NCBI RefSeq assembly: GCF_001653565.1 | Contig: NZ_LYPB01000049.1 | Coordinates: 248,001-312,000 of the forward strand | From: Paenibacillus oryzisoli | GTDB taxonomy: Bacteria; Bacillota; Bacilli; Paenibacillales; NBRC-103111 | Reading direction: 5' to 3' | DNA: 64,000 bases | Shown: in pieces, positions 1-9,496 of the stretch | How the letters are laid out: every line of letters begins with the position of its first letter | How positions within the stretch are numbered: the first letter of the stretch is position 1 | Translations under genes and position numbers: made by a program | The notes under the pieces: generated by a model | Database searches by the model: none | Told to the model about the DNA's origin: nothing | The model's input: only the letters and a program-made list of their open reading frames with translations

Positions 1-286
1 CTTGAAATCTTACTCTATCGAGCAATACATTTGTTTCATCGACTATCTTGCTACTTTACTTCTTACTATATACTCTACTCTACTCTACTCTTACTCCTTC
101 TCCTACACAATACTTTACACGACTCCACTTACCGACACATTCTTCATCCTCCCAACTATTCAATCTTATTCACCACTCCAACTAGTTAGATCAACTGGGC
201 AAAGTTGCGGATACCGGATGGGAAACACAAATGATTGCCACACACCCAGCTTTAATGACTAGGTGAGTGACAATCCTTGTAACTAG
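1..286. other. Non-coding left edge with short tandem repeat
   Basis: No supportable gene. The stretch is pyrimidine-rich on the top strand and contains four tandem copies of the pentamer TACTC at about 71-90. An open frame crosses it on the plus strand, but it opens with TTG at base 2, has no ribosome site and reads as Ser/Thr/Tyr/Leu-rich low complexity. It lies downstream of the leftward operon; no convincing terminator hairpin was seen. Confidence 0.6.
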
Positions 287-3200
287 TTATTTAATAACTG
301 GTATCCCTTCTTTGGTTAGCTTCCAAAGCATTTGAATCGCTTCTGCTCTTGTGGCAAACCCTAATGGTCTGACGGAACCATCCTCATAGCCGCTTAGCAA
401 GCCGGCAAGAGCTGCCTGCTGCATATCTTGCAGCGCCCACTTCGAAATAGCATGTTGATCGAGAAAAGGTGGTCGTTGGGCAGAATCTTCGAGTTGAGTG
501 ACTTGGCGGCCTGTATAGGTCAGCCCCCTCATCAACATGACGGCCATCTCCTCACGAGTAATTTTCGCTTCAGGCACGAATAGTCCTTCCTCTTTCCCAG
601 TTACAATCCCTGCTTGCTGCGCTATCGCAACTGCTTCTGCATAATACGCCGAAGCCGCTACATCATGGAAGCCTGCTCCTATCGCGGAAGCCGAGTCCCG
701 TTTTACTGGCTCTAATCCCAATGCCCGTATGACCAGTGTAACAAATTCAGCTCTCGTAACCGACCGCTCAGGCACAAAGAGGTCAGCACTGTCTCCATTT
801 ACGACATGGGCTGCCGTTAAGCCTCTGACTGCCGGGTATGCCCAATGGTTTTTGGTAACATCCGAGTAGTTTTTCGAATACCCCAGCAGCGAGTAAGTGC
901 TGAAATGGTTAAGGCTAGCCGTTATCGTATGTTTGTTCGCGTCATATGTGCTTCGCACATATTCTGGGGCTCCTGTGCCCGCATTCCAATAATAGATACC
1001 CGCTACGTCTGGATTGGGCAGATGATCTGTGTTGAAAGTAAGCGTAACTGGCGCCGCAAAAGAATGGACAGACACTTGCTCGCCACTCGAAGTCACTGTG
1101 TGAAGCGTCAGCTCCAAGGGCTTGCTTATTGAAGTTAAACTGCCGCCCCACTGGGCTTGTGTCCCCGATAATCCCGATAACTGCGCTGGCGTATAATCTC
1201 CCAGACCTTTGACGCCAATCCGAATACTTGTGTAAGCATGTTCTTTCCCAAATAGAGCTTGCAAGACAGTCTGTGGAATGATCAGTCTACCCATTTCCGT
1301 TTCGAGCTGTAACCCTTGGCCGTTCAACTTACCCAATAGTTCCGACCCCAATTCCACCAAATCCGCTCCAGGCGGAACGAATGCTAGGAGTGTACTGCCA
1401 TGCATAAGCTTCAAGTCGTCTGCCGTTAACTTTTGCACAGTATCATCCGACGGACTTCCTTGTATTCCCCCACCCGATGTGTTCACTGGTATAGATGGTG
1501 TTCCTGCAATAGCGGTCACACTGGATTTCACAGACATGAGTCGTCCAATCGCATCGAACGCTTTCAATTTCAAGTCGTGGGTGCCGGGTAATAGCACCGT
1601 AGAAGCCGTAAGCGTTTGGCCGTTAATCTGATAAGGAACTATGGTTCCGTCTACCAATAGCTCTGCCGTCCCCGCTGCGAAAGGAATTTCTCCTTGCACC
1701 AAGTCGGCGGAGATCGTAACATTCCCTGATTGAATCTGCTGATTATTTACCGGAACCAGATTGATGATTTTACTATACAGACCTATATCAGGCTGCGTAT
1801 AGACGCCGACCTCCCCAACCTTGAAAGAAACATCGGTTGCTGTCCTGGAATTGATGCCGATACTGAACCTCTGGATCTGATCGGGATCCAGATGGAAATT
1901 GTCATCCGGCGTTCCGAAAGCAGCGAAATCCGACCACGGTAATTTGACTTGCTGCCAGCCACCTACGGGTGTAATTCCCGTTCCAGTGAAATACCCGGAA
2001 CCATTATTTTCATAGATGAAACTTCGAACAACTACACCGTCTATAGGGGCTGGGAAATAGACATTGAACGTAACTCCTTCCGTTCCAGCGAAGGACAAAT
2101 CACTTGGCAAATAATAATTCGGATACGTCCACTTGTCCCCAACATTAGCAAAATGATAATCAAACTGAATGATCCCAGGGCTCGGCTGAGTCACCGTAGC
2201 GGTAGCACCTGGCGAAATATTTTCCTCCCACTTGGCAGGATTATCATAGTCTGGAACCAACAAACTCGGCGTTACTGCCTTGTTTTCATTCGAAGCGATC
2301 AATGTCGTCGACTTGGAGGTGGGCTCTCCGCTGAACAATCCTTGGAATACGACTGGGAACTTCACATCTGCCGCAATATTCTGGCTTCCTGTTAAAGTAA
2401 ACGTCAGTGTCTCTTTCGAATATGGAGCAACTGTCACGACCTTGGAAGGTGTTGATAAGTTCCAACCGCCATATACGGATCCGTTAATGGTCCCACTCAT
2501 CGGTGTCGCATTAAAATTGTAAACTTCCACTTGAATATCCGATGCTGTTGTCTTATCCAATAAGTACCCTTTGGCTTTAGCCTTAGCCGCTGTAGATTCG
2601 GGATACTTCTGCATGATGACGATTTTATCCGCACTCGAAAGCTCATCTGCTTTAGGCACAGGCGTTCCATAGAAGGAAGTGCTCAAACTTTGGAAGCTGC
2701 CAGCAATCCTCAAATAATGGATATCAGGACCTGACGTCAATGCATAGCTGCCGGTGGAGGACGTCAACTGCATCTCTTTACCTATAATATCCGTTAATTG
2801 TGCCGCGTTAGTGCCTGTCGACAAGGTTAGTGGCGTCTCATGCTCGCTCCAGTAAGCGACCACGCTGTCTTCTCCGTCTTTGAACACATAACCGGCCACT
2901 CCTTCAGGCAAGCCAGTTGGCTTGCCTAGATAAATGGCTTCACCTAGTGCATGCGTCATCGCTGCTTCCGCATTCACCGCTGCGTATGGCGTCCCTCTGG
3001 AGGTGAAAGTACCATAATTCCCAATGGTCTCCTGGTAATTCGGGAACACGAACCAGAAGTGCTTATCCACGCCAGTAGCGATAGATTGAATCGTGGAGGT
3101 GGTCAAATATCTGGCCTGCGTCCGCAACTGCTCGCCATACAGCGTCTGTGTGCTGTCAGTGAACGTTTGGGCTACCCCTGCTTCTGTCACATAAATAGGT

Positions 3201-4723
3201 TTCGTATCCAAATCGTAGCCCTGAATAAACTCCGTATGAGCCGCAAAGGATGGGGGCAAGTCCAATATCTTCTGATCCCCATTATCACTACGGTGACCAT
3301 GATAATTGTAGATGTCGATATAAGGAGCAATATCGTTCTCCATTAGTAACTCTGTATAACCCCCTGGCGGATAGGCGATTCCTCCCAGTGCGACCCGAGT
3401 ATCTGCCCCGGAATCCCTCGCTGCAATCGTAGTTGCCTTCAAGAATGCGGCATATAGATCGGCAGGCTCACTATCCGCTGTATAAGCAATATCTTCCTCG
3501 TTCCAAAACTCCCAATCTGATTGGCTTCCATAATGTTCAGCACTTTTTCTGGCCAGTTGATACGCATCCAACAGGTTGCGAGGCAGTTTTTTATCATCAC
3601 TCTTCGTCCATGTCGGAGCAATGTGGTTCAGCTCCAACACGCGAATGCCATTCGCCGCATAGGCGGTGTTATAGGGATCATATTTGCTGAAATCATAGGA
3701 TCCGCTCGCACTGCTTATGGAATTCCAATGCATCCGTTCTCGCACATAATCGACGCCGGTCAGTCTGACCGCACGAGCGTAATTAGCAGCTTGAGCAGCA
3801 GGAATCAGAGAGCCTCCCGCCGCATCAACGGCAAAGGGGTTGCCCGGAGCTGGCCTCCGCTCAGACGAATTCATCACAACCGAGAAATATTCCTTGATCG
3901 GCTTGCCGTTATGATCAGCTTCCGCGGTTATCGTATAATGGCCCCGTTGCAGCTGCGATACAGCAACCGTGTAGGAAGGCTCGTACACACTCATGGTCAC
4001 ACTATTCTGAAGAACGACATTGCCGTCATAATCTTCGACCTTGTAGTCAAGGACATGACCACCGCTGGCAGCATCGGTGAATTGGATGGAGATTTCCTTT
4101 GTATCCTGTTCTTCAAATAAGCTATTAGGTGCATTGGATGTGATTTTGTTCAGTCCCCAAGGGAGCTTGGTAAACTGCATATAATCCAAGTAAAAATAGA
4201 TGCGTCCGTCTGACGCTCTCCCGTTCGGAATACGAAAGGTGATTGTATTGCCCCCTGCTTGAAGCGTCACCGGACCTAGATTGAACTTATGAAGCACATT
4301 CGCCGGTGTGTCAATTTGCCCAATCTTAGTGGCTAACGTGCTATTTACCGCAACATAATTGCCGTCATTAATTTTCATTTCATAAAGCGGGAAAGATGAT
4401 AGGCTAATCGGGCTCGACATCACTTCCATCCCATAAATGCCTGAAACTTCAACGTTCACTTGATATTGAACCGTGTAATTTGAAACAGGTACACCACTTA
4501 AGCTTTTCATATACAATAGGTCACCATTACTTAGTAAGCTCCGATTGATACCCAAATAATTTTCTTTTGTCCCCGTAATCTCGTTCCCAACTTTGGAGGT
4601 GTAATTCTCCCCCTCTACTCGGATTACAGGTACATTATCAGCTGAAGCAATCGATGGAACCGCTTGCAAGATAAGTGTGAGTACAAGAAAGAATGATAAT
4701 AGGAATGACAACTGTTTTTTCAC
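287..4723 (-). CDS. S-layer-anchored multidomain glycoside hydrolase, clan GH-A (GH39-like)
   Basis: A 1478-residue exported protein. Residues 1-28 form a signal peptide (MKKQL..., hydrophobic core, SIASA). A carbohydrate-binding-like beta-sandwich covers about 30-190, and a (beta/alpha)8-type hydrolase about 290-640. The hydrolase shows a WNEED motif with E409 as the likely acid/base and YVTEAG with E514 as the likely nucleophile, the spacing expected for retaining clan-A enzymes. A CBM11-like module lies near 830-985 and Ig-like segments follow. Three S-layer homology repeats fill about 1285-1478, each with the TRAE/TREE-type motif, so the enzyme should sit on the cell wall. It is the last gene of the leftward transporter operon, about 90 bases after the preceding gene. 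The family call (GH39 or related) is tentative and the substrate unknown; a plant or microbial glycan is inferred from context. Confidence 0.85.
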   Translation of the reverse strand: MKKQLSFLLSFFLVLTLILQAVPSIASADNVPVIRVEGENYTSKVGNEITGTKENYLGINRSLLSNGDLLYMKSLSGVPVSNYTVQYQVNVEVSGIYGMEVMSSPISLSSFPLYEMKINDGNYVAVNSTLATKIGQIDTPANVLHKFNLGPVTLQAGGNTITFRIPNGRASDGRIYFYLDYMQFTKLPWGLNKITSNAPNSLFEEQDTKEISIQFTDAASGGHVLDYKVEDYDGNVVLQNSVTMSVYEPSYTVAVSQLQRGHYTITAEADHNGKPIKEYFSVVMNSSERRPAPGNPFAVDAAGGSLIPAAQAANYARAVRLTGVDYVRERMHWNSISSASGSYDFSKYDPYNTAYAANGIRVLELNHIAPTWTKSDDKKLPRNLLDAYQLARKSAEHYGSQSDWEFWNEEDIAYTADSEPADLYAAFLKATTIAARDSGADTRVALGGIAYPPGGYTELLMENDIAPYIDIYNYHGHRSDNGDQKILDLPPSFAAHTEFIQGYDLDTKPIYVTEAGVAQTFTDSTQTLYGEQLRTQARYLTTSTIQSIATGVDKHFWFVFPNYQETIGNYGTFTSRGTPYAAVNAEAAMTHALGEAIYLGKPTGLPEGVAGYVFKDGEDSVVAYWSEHETPLTLSTGTNAAQLTDIIGKEMQLTSSTGSYALTSGPDIHYLRIAGSFQSLSTSFYGTPVPKADELSSADKIVIMQKYPESTAAKAKAKGYLLDKTTASDIQVEVYNFNATPMSGTINGSVYGGWNLSTPSKVVTVAPYSKETLTFTLTGSQNIAADVKFPVVFQGLFSGEPTSKSTTLIASNENKAVTPSLLVPDYDNPAKWEENISPGATATVTQPSPGIIQFDYHFANVGDKWTYPNYYLPSDLSFAGTEGVTFNVYFPAPIDGVVVRSFIYENNGSGYFTGTGITPVGGWQQVKLPWSDFAAFGTPDDNFHLDPDQIQRFSIGINSRTATDVSFKVGEVGVYTQPDIGLYSKIINLVPVNNQQIQSGNVTISADLVQGEIPFAAGTAELLVDGTIVPYQINGQTLTASTVLLPGTHDLKLKAFDAIGRLMSVKSSVTAIAGTPSIPVNTSGGGIQGSPSDDTVQKLTADDLKLMHGSTLLAFVPPGADLVELGSELLGKLNGQGLQLETEMGRLIIPQTVLQALFGKEHAYTSIRIGVKGLGDYTPAQLSGLSGTQAQWGGSLTSISKPLELTLHTVTSSGEQVSVHSFAAPVTLTFNTDHLPNPDVAGIYYWNAGTGAPEYVRSTYDANKHTITASLNHFSTYSLLGYSKNYSDVTKNHWAYPAVRGLTAAHVVNGDSADLFVPERSVTRAEFVTLVIRALGLEPVKRDSASAIGAGFHDVAASAYYAEAVAIAQQAGIVTGKEEGLFVPEAKITREEMAVMLMRGLTYTGRQVTQLEDSAQRPPFLDQHAISKWALQDMQQAALAGLLSGYEDGSVRPLGFATRAEAIQMLWKLTKEGIPVIK

Positions 4724-4813
4724 AGCTCGTTTCCTCCAATTCGATAGAATTCAATAGGATGAGTCGTCTATCACTTTATAATAGGGCTACCCTGGCGGCA
4801 GCCCTATGATCTC

Positions 4814-5713
4814 TTAACGCTCTTTGCCTGGCCAGTCCCATATTTCCAAGTCCTGGCTCCAAGCTATGCCAATCGAAGCATGCGTGTCAAACAATACGCT
4901 CTCATCCTCGGGACCACTTCCGTGAAAAAACATCACAAATGCCTCTATGCCTTCCGTTTGTCGGAGATCCAGGACGAACCCAGCCGTCAATCGGCCTTGT
5001 GCCCATTCCCACTCCTGCTGGCCCAACGTTATTAGATGGTCATCATCATGCCAATGAACCAAATCCGTTGACCTCATAACAGCGATGCCATTCTCAGGAG
5101 AATGGAGCATCACATACGCCTCTTGATACCGGATGATGCAAACGTTCTCTCCTGCACTTGCGTTGCCGCAATAGGTCCACTGCTGAAAATTATCCGTTTT
5201 CGATAGGCTCACGCCATTTTGCTTGTAGAAACAAAACCATTCCCCAGGCTTACCGGCGTTCTCTATGAAATAAGGATCGATCATTCGCCCCATCTCCTCC
5301 ACAGCAACCTGGTCTCCCTTGACACGGAGCAGTTTCGGAGCCGTCCAGTTGATCAGGTCTTCGCTTTCCATCATCCAAATGCGGCAATCACCGTTACCAT
5401 ATTTCTCACCATGGGGTCGCGGATAGGATTGCAAGCACATTCGCCAGGTGTTGTCAGTCCGAATTAGATTACCAGGACTGGAGAAATTCAAGTGTTGATC
5501 CCTTGGGGTCAGAAGAAGCGGCTCGCTCCACTGGCGAAGATTCGTGCTCTGACTCATTGCCGTGTACATAAAGACGCGGCCATCTTCCTCCGTCTCCACG
5601 AGGGTGTAATACAGCCACCAAATGCCGTCTTTATAAAGCGCGCACGGGTCCCGGAAAGCTCTCCTGTGATCACCCTTCAAGAGAATGGGCGACGACATTT
5701 GGCTATCATCCAT
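4814..5713 (-). CDS. Predicted five-bladed propeller glycosidase (GH43/GH32-like), cytoplasmic
   Basis: A 299-residue protein without a signal peptide. It shows the repeating blade pattern of GH43/GH32/GH117-type propellers: an N-terminal FRDP motif with the candidate base Asp, then repeated ST-L-W endings (SQSTNLRQWSEP, MESEDLINWTAP, MRSTDLVHWHDD) and a central MIDPYF motif offering a second acidic residue. The start lies two bases after the stop of the upstream lipoprotein gene, so translation is probably coupled; an internal ATG at codon 6 is an alternative start. It probably trims oligosaccharides imported by the neighbouring transporter. Exact family and linkage cannot be told from the sequence, and a non-catalytic propeller is possible. 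Confidence 0.7.
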   Translation of the reverse strand: MDDSQMSSPILLKGDHRRAFRDPCALYKDGIWWLYYTLVETEEDGRVFMYTAMSQSTNLRQWSEPLLLTPRDQHLNFSSPGNLIRTDNTWRMCLQSYPRPHGEKYGNGDCRIWMMESEDLINWTAPKLLRVKGDQVAVEEMGRMIDPYFIENAGKPGEWFCFYKQNGVSLSKTDNFQQWTYCGNASAGENVCIIRYQEAYVMLHSPENGIAVMRSTDLVHWHDDDHLITLGQQEWEWAQGRLTAGFVLDLRQTEGIEAFVMFFHGSGPEDESVLFDTHASIGIAWSQDLEIWDWPGKER

Positions 5714-5715
5714 GA

Positions 5716-7314
5716 TTAGATACCAGAGGCAATATTACTTGATTTCAGTTCGTTATACTTTTTAACTTTGGAATCCAACAGGGATTTGCCGCCTTTCTTC
5801 TTCCATCCATCTACATAGGCATCCCAGTTTGACAGTGGCTCGGCGCCTGTTACGAATTTCAAGAACATCTCCACTTCATATTTCGCAACATCGGGTCCTA
5901 GCGTATTTTGCTCATCCGTTGCCGGGATACCATAGAAGATGTCCGAAATCAATGTATAACTAGCTGCTGCATCGATAAAGCGGTTGTTTTCAATGGCAAT
6001 CGGATCCTTCGTAGCGGCATTAATTTTATTCTGGATATCTACGCGAGAAACGATCTGGCTCAGCGGATCTAACCATTTCTCGTCAAACGCTTTCTGACCC
6101 TCAGGTGTACGAGGCTCATTAATGCTAGTGTAATGCGTACCCTTAATACCGTAGTGGTTCAGCTCCCAGCCTTCATCTGTGGACATGTAATCCAGGAATC
6201 GCAATACAGCTTCAGGATTTTTCGTCTTCGCGGAAATGGCGATCGTTGCGCCTACATTACCGAAAGACAGCATGCCGCTCTTTCCTTCTGGCCCCTTGAT
6301 GCCTGGAGCGACTGGTTCCCATTTCACATTTGGCACAATCTCTTTCATTTTTAGCTGCTGAATGAGCGTTTGCGGAGCAGTGGACCACCATGCTGCGAAA
6401 TAGCCGATTTTCCCTTGCGCTATTTTTTGCTGTGCCTGATCGGGTTTGATCGTAAATAGTTCGGGGTCGATTACCTTCGCATCCCACAACTTTTTGATAT
6501 AGGCTAATGCCTCCTTGTATTCAGGCGATACAGCAACCGGTACAATTTTATTGTCTTTCAGATAACTGTTCATAGGCACACTGCTAGCGAACATCCCAGG
6601 CGCAATGCCATACGCTCCAAATATCGGCATGAACGTTTCCGCGAAGCTGTTGGCCATGCCCATACCGTACGTATCGTTCTTGCCGTTTTTGTCTGGATCG
6701 TTGAACGTGAACGCTTTCAGCATTTGCTCGAACTCGTCCAAATTCGTCGGCATTTTCATATTCATGGCATCCAACCAGTCTTTCCTAACTGCTGGAACTT
6801 CCTTACCTGCTCCGTTCTCATACGGAATGACGAATTGCTTGCCTTTGTGCTTCGTCAACTCCCACAGTTCTGGCTTCAGGTTCTTCTTCAAGTTCGGTGC
6901 ATATTGATCAATAAGCTTAGTAATATCTAAGAACAAACCTTGATCCACATACTTTTGGTAATCGAATGCGCCGAGTCTGCTCATGTCGGGAATGTCACCG
7001 GAAGCAGCAAGTACATTGAACTTTGCGTTAAAATCGTTATTTGGCATCATGTTTACGTTCAATTTGACATTGGCCTTTTTTTCAATTTCTTTGGTGACAA
7101 CATTGTCATCTTTCCAGACACGTCCTCCATCGGGCTGTGCAAGAGAGATCGTTGCTGGGGCAGTGGATGCGGTTGAAGTTGCAGGTGCCTTGGTGCTTTC
7201 CCCTGTAGCTGCTGGTGTACTAGTTTCCGTGCTGCCGCATGCAGCGGTCAATGCTGTTGCGATCGAAACTGTAGCTAAGGATGCGATAACACGTTTGCTT
7301 GATTTGGTTTTCAT
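5716..7314 (-). CDS. Sugar ABC transporter substrate-binding lipoprotein (LplA type), set 1
   Basis: A 532-residue family 1 extracellular solute-binding protein. The N terminus is a lipoprotein signal ending in a LTAAC lipobox with C26 as the lipidation site, followed by a Ser/Thr/Ala-rich linker. The mature part has the hallmarks of the long LplA/YtcQ group, including a PDKNGKNDTYG calcium-binding-like loop and a C-terminal WDAYVDGWKKKGG segment. A GGGGAG ribosome site precedes the ATG. It follows its two permeases by about 60 bases and is followed immediately by the propeller hydrolase, so it should deliver an oligosaccharide to that pair. The ligand is unknown. Confidence 0.93.
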   Translation of the reverse strand: MKTKSSKRVIASLATVSIATALTAACGSTETSTPAATGESTKAPATSTASTAPATISLAQPDGGRVWKDDNVVTKEIEKKANVKLNVNMMPNNDFNAKFNVLAASGDIPDMSRLGAFDYQKYVDQGLFLDITKLIDQYAPNLKKNLKPELWELTKHKGKQFVIPYENGAGKEVPAVRKDWLDAMNMKMPTNLDEFEQMLKAFTFNDPDKNGKNDTYGMGMANSFAETFMPIFGAYGIAPGMFASSVPMNSYLKDNKIVPVAVSPEYKEALAYIKKLWDAKVIDPELFTIKPDQAQQKIAQGKIGYFAAWWSTAPQTLIQQLKMKEIVPNVKWEPVAPGIKGPEGKSGMLSFGNVGATIAISAKTKNPEAVLRFLDYMSTDEGWELNHYGIKGTHYTSINEPRTPEGQKAFDEKWLDPLSQIVSRVDIQNKINAATKDPIAIENNRFIDAAASYTLISDIFYGIPATDEQNTLGPDVAKYEVEMFLKFVTGAEPLSNWDAYVDGWKKKGGKSLLDSKVKKYNELKSSNIASGI

Positions 7315-7373
7315 AGATTTTGTGTCTCCCCTTTGAATAGTTTTGCGAATCGTTTTTATGATAAGTCAACTCT

Positions 7374-8249
7374 TTACCCCTTCACGGACCCGACCATAAC
7401 ACCCTGCACAAAGTACTTCTGCAGGAACGGATAGACGATGATGATTGGCAAAGCTGACAGAATCACCGTAGCGGCACGAATCGTCTCTACAGGCGGCGGC
7501 AGGCTGTCGCCGTCAAGCTGTTCCAGCGAAACCGTATACATTTTACGCAGGATCATTTGCAGAGTCGAAAGCTTCGGATTGTTGATATAAATAACGACAT
7601 TAAGATATTCATTCCAGTGTCCCACACCATAGAACAGAGCTAGCGTGGCTACGATTGGCAGGGACAACGGCAGCATGATGCGAACGAGTATCCCGAGCTC
7701 CGAACAGCCGTCCAATCGGGCCGATTCGCTCAGACTAACCGGAATGCCCTGAAAAAAGTTGCGCATCAGGATCAACAGCCAGGCATTAATCGCAGTTGGA
7801 ATCATCAACGCCCACAGCGTATCGACTAGATGCAGCGAACGGACAACGAGATACGTAGGGATCAATCCGCCGTTGAACAGCATTGCGATGACGATAATCG
7901 TCATCAACGCATTGCGCCCCGGCAGCTCCCGGTTAGAGAGTACATAGGCTCCAAGAGCAGTCATAACCAAATTAATTAACGTGCCGACAACCGTAATAAG
8001 AATCGTGATGCCATAAGCATCAAGCAGCCCGGAATGGCGCAGCACATAGCGATAGCTGTCGAAATGGATCGAACGTGGATAGAGTAATACGCCCCCTTGC
8101 AGCACGTAATCCTTCATATCGGCGAACGATACGATAATGACATTCACGAATGGATACAGGGTGCTTACGCAGAGTAGTGTCAGAATGAACCAAATGATAT
8201 AGTCCACGAAGCTTGGCTTAGATAAGGACTTGGATTTTGCGTTTACCAT
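7374..8249 (-). CDS. ABC sugar permease, YtcP/CUT1 type, set 1
   Basis: A 291-residue inner-membrane permease with about six hydrophobic helices. It carries the EAA loop (ESARLDGCSELGILVRIMLPL) that docks the ATPase and the conserved family ending YFVQGVMVGSVKG. The start overlaps the end of the upstream permease by 7 bases and has a strong GAGGAGGGGG site, so the two are translated together. It forms a heterodimer with the partner permease. No ATPase gene lies nearby, which is usual where one shared MsmX-like ATPase serves many importers. Confidence 0.95.
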   Translation of the reverse strand: MVNAKSKSLSKPSFVDYIIWFILTLLCVSTLYPFVNVIIVSFADMKDYVLQGGVLLYPRSIHFDSYRYVLRHSGLLDAYGITILITVVGTLINLVMTALGAYVLSNRELPGRNALMTIIVIAMLFNGGLIPTYLVVRSLHLVDTLWALMIPTAINAWLLILMRNFFQGIPVSLSESARLDGCSELGILVRIMLPLSLPIVATLALFYGVGHWNEYLNVVIYINNPKLSTLQMILRKMYTVSLEQLDGDSLPPPVETIRAATVILSALPIIIVYPFLQKYFVQGVMVGSVKG

Positions 8250-9217
8250 ATTGCCCCCTCCTCATCAAGTTTCTTGGATACAAAGTTAGCAATCAACACG
8301 AGTACAAGTGCGATAGCCGATCGGAATAAGCCTACTGCAGTGGCGTAGCTATAGTTGTTTGTATTCAGCAAGCCGATACGATAAATATAGAAATCAATGA
8401 CCTCCGCTACTGGAGCTACCTGAGGATTATACATAACCAACGTTTGCTCAAAACTTACACTGAGAATACCGCCAAGGCTCAATACAAACATAATGCTAAT
8501 TGTGCTTCTAATGCTTGGCAGCGTAACATGCCACAAGCGATGCCAGCGGTTCGCACCGTCAATGGCCGAAGCTTCGATCATATCGGGGTCGACCCTCGTT
8601 AAGGCAGCCAAAAAGATAATGGCCCCCCACCCGATTTCCTTCCAAATGGCGCTGCCTACGAACATCATCCGGTAATATTCCGTGGAGGATAGAAATTCAA
8701 ATGTGTGACCAACCGACGATTTAAGCGCGATATTGATCAGTCCGCTTTCCGAGAACAAATTGTACATTAAAGCGTACACGACAACCCAGGACACAAAATG
8801 CGGCAGATAGGAGACCGTTTGGAAGAAGCGCTTCCATTTTGTGAATCGCATCTCATGAACCAGCAGCGCGAACAGAATAGGTGCCGGAAATCCGAATAGA
8901 ATGCGGTAAAAAGCTAGTACCAGTGTATTTTGGAAGATCTCCCAGAAGTCACCGCTATCAATAAAACGTTTGAAGTGAGTGAGCCCTGCCCACCGGCTTC
9001 CGAAGATGCCATCCATAAAGGTGTATTGCTTGAACGCAATCACCACGCCGGTCATCGGCGCATAATGGAAGATGACATAATAGGCCAGTACCGGCAAGAA
9101 TAAGAGGTAAAGCGGTAGGAATCGCTTCATCTTCTTCCAATTTTTGCGCCGCTTGGCCGATGTCGTTGGCTCCCTGATCAGCGTATGGGGTATGGCGTGA
9201 TTCGTTGCAGGTTTCAT
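8243..9217 (-). CDS. ABC sugar permease, LplB/CUT1 type, set 1
   Basis: A 324-residue membrane permease and the first gene of the leftward operon. A basic N-terminal tail of about 30 residues precedes the first helix, and the family signature YVIFHYAPMTGVVIAFKQY follows it. The EAA loop reads EASAIDGANRWHRLWHVTLP. The ribosome site GGGG lies nine bases before the ATG. The operon continues with the YtcP partner, the binding lipoprotein, a propeller hydrolase and the S-layer hydrolase. A palindromic site about 60 bases upstream may control it. Confidence 0.95.
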   Translation of the reverse strand: MKPATNHAIPHTLIREPTTSAKRRKNWKKMKRFLPLYLLFLPVLAYYVIFHYAPMTGVVIAFKQYTFMDGIFGSRWAGLTHFKRFIDSGDFWEIFQNTLVLAFYRILFGFPAPILFALLVHEMRFTKWKRFFQTVSYLPHFVSWVVVYALMYNLFSESGLINIALKSSVGHTFEFLSSTEYYRMMFVGSAIWKEIGWGAIIFLAALTRVDPDMIEASAIDGANRWHRLWHVTLPSIRSTISIMFVLSLGGILSVSFEQTLVMYNPQVAPVAEVIDFYIYRIGLLNTNNYSYATAVGLFRSAIALVLVLIANFVSKKLDEEGAIW

Positions 9218-9275
9218 CTTGGTATTCCCCTTTCCGATATGTAGCTAGGCGTTTAAAATTCATTTAACATCATCA

Positions 9276-9296
9276 TGTAAGCGATTCCGCTTTACA
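9276..9296. promoter_or_regulatory. Cre-like palindrome upstream of transporter operon 1
   Basis: A 21-base imperfect palindrome pairs a left arm TGTAAGCG with a right arm CGCTTTACA around ATTC. The left part fits the CcpA catabolite-response consensus (WTGNAANCGNWNNCW) except for the last base, and it lies 59 bases before the start of the first permease gene, where repression would be effective. CcpA binding is inference; the palindrome itself is visible. Confidence 0.45.
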
Positions 9297-9421
9297 ATTC
9301 CCTGCTGTGACCCCATTGTTGCATGAAGATGGCTCGTAAATATAGAAACCAAATTGCTTTTTGTTGCCGATAACGCCAATTCAGCAGTTCGGATAAAAAA
9401 AAGCAGTGGGGTATAAGAGTA

Positions 9422-9470
9422 AAAGAGTGCCCTCCACCTAGCCTTTCTGGCTTGGTGAGCGGCACTCTTT
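9422..9470 (-). terminator. Terminator after the Asp-box propeller gene
   Basis: A long hairpin with AAAGAGTGCC paired to GGCACTCTTT and an inner CC..AGCC/GGCT..GG stem, with a few internal mismatches. It lies 27 bases past the stop of the large secreted protein and runs into T-rich sequence on the minus strand. It separates the second operon from the promoter region of the first. Confidence 0.8.
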
Positions 9471-9496
9471 ATTTATTTGACATCTATTTCATATGA

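Noticed and set aside
2-262. Open frame of 86 residues at the left edge
   Set aside because: TTG start without ribosome site and low-complexity composition from pyrimidine-rich repeats; no protein-like pattern.
3521-4120. Long open frame on the plus strand opposite the S-layer hydrolase
   Set aside because: Antisense to a gene with clear domains and catalytic motifs, without a ribosome site; a shadow frame.
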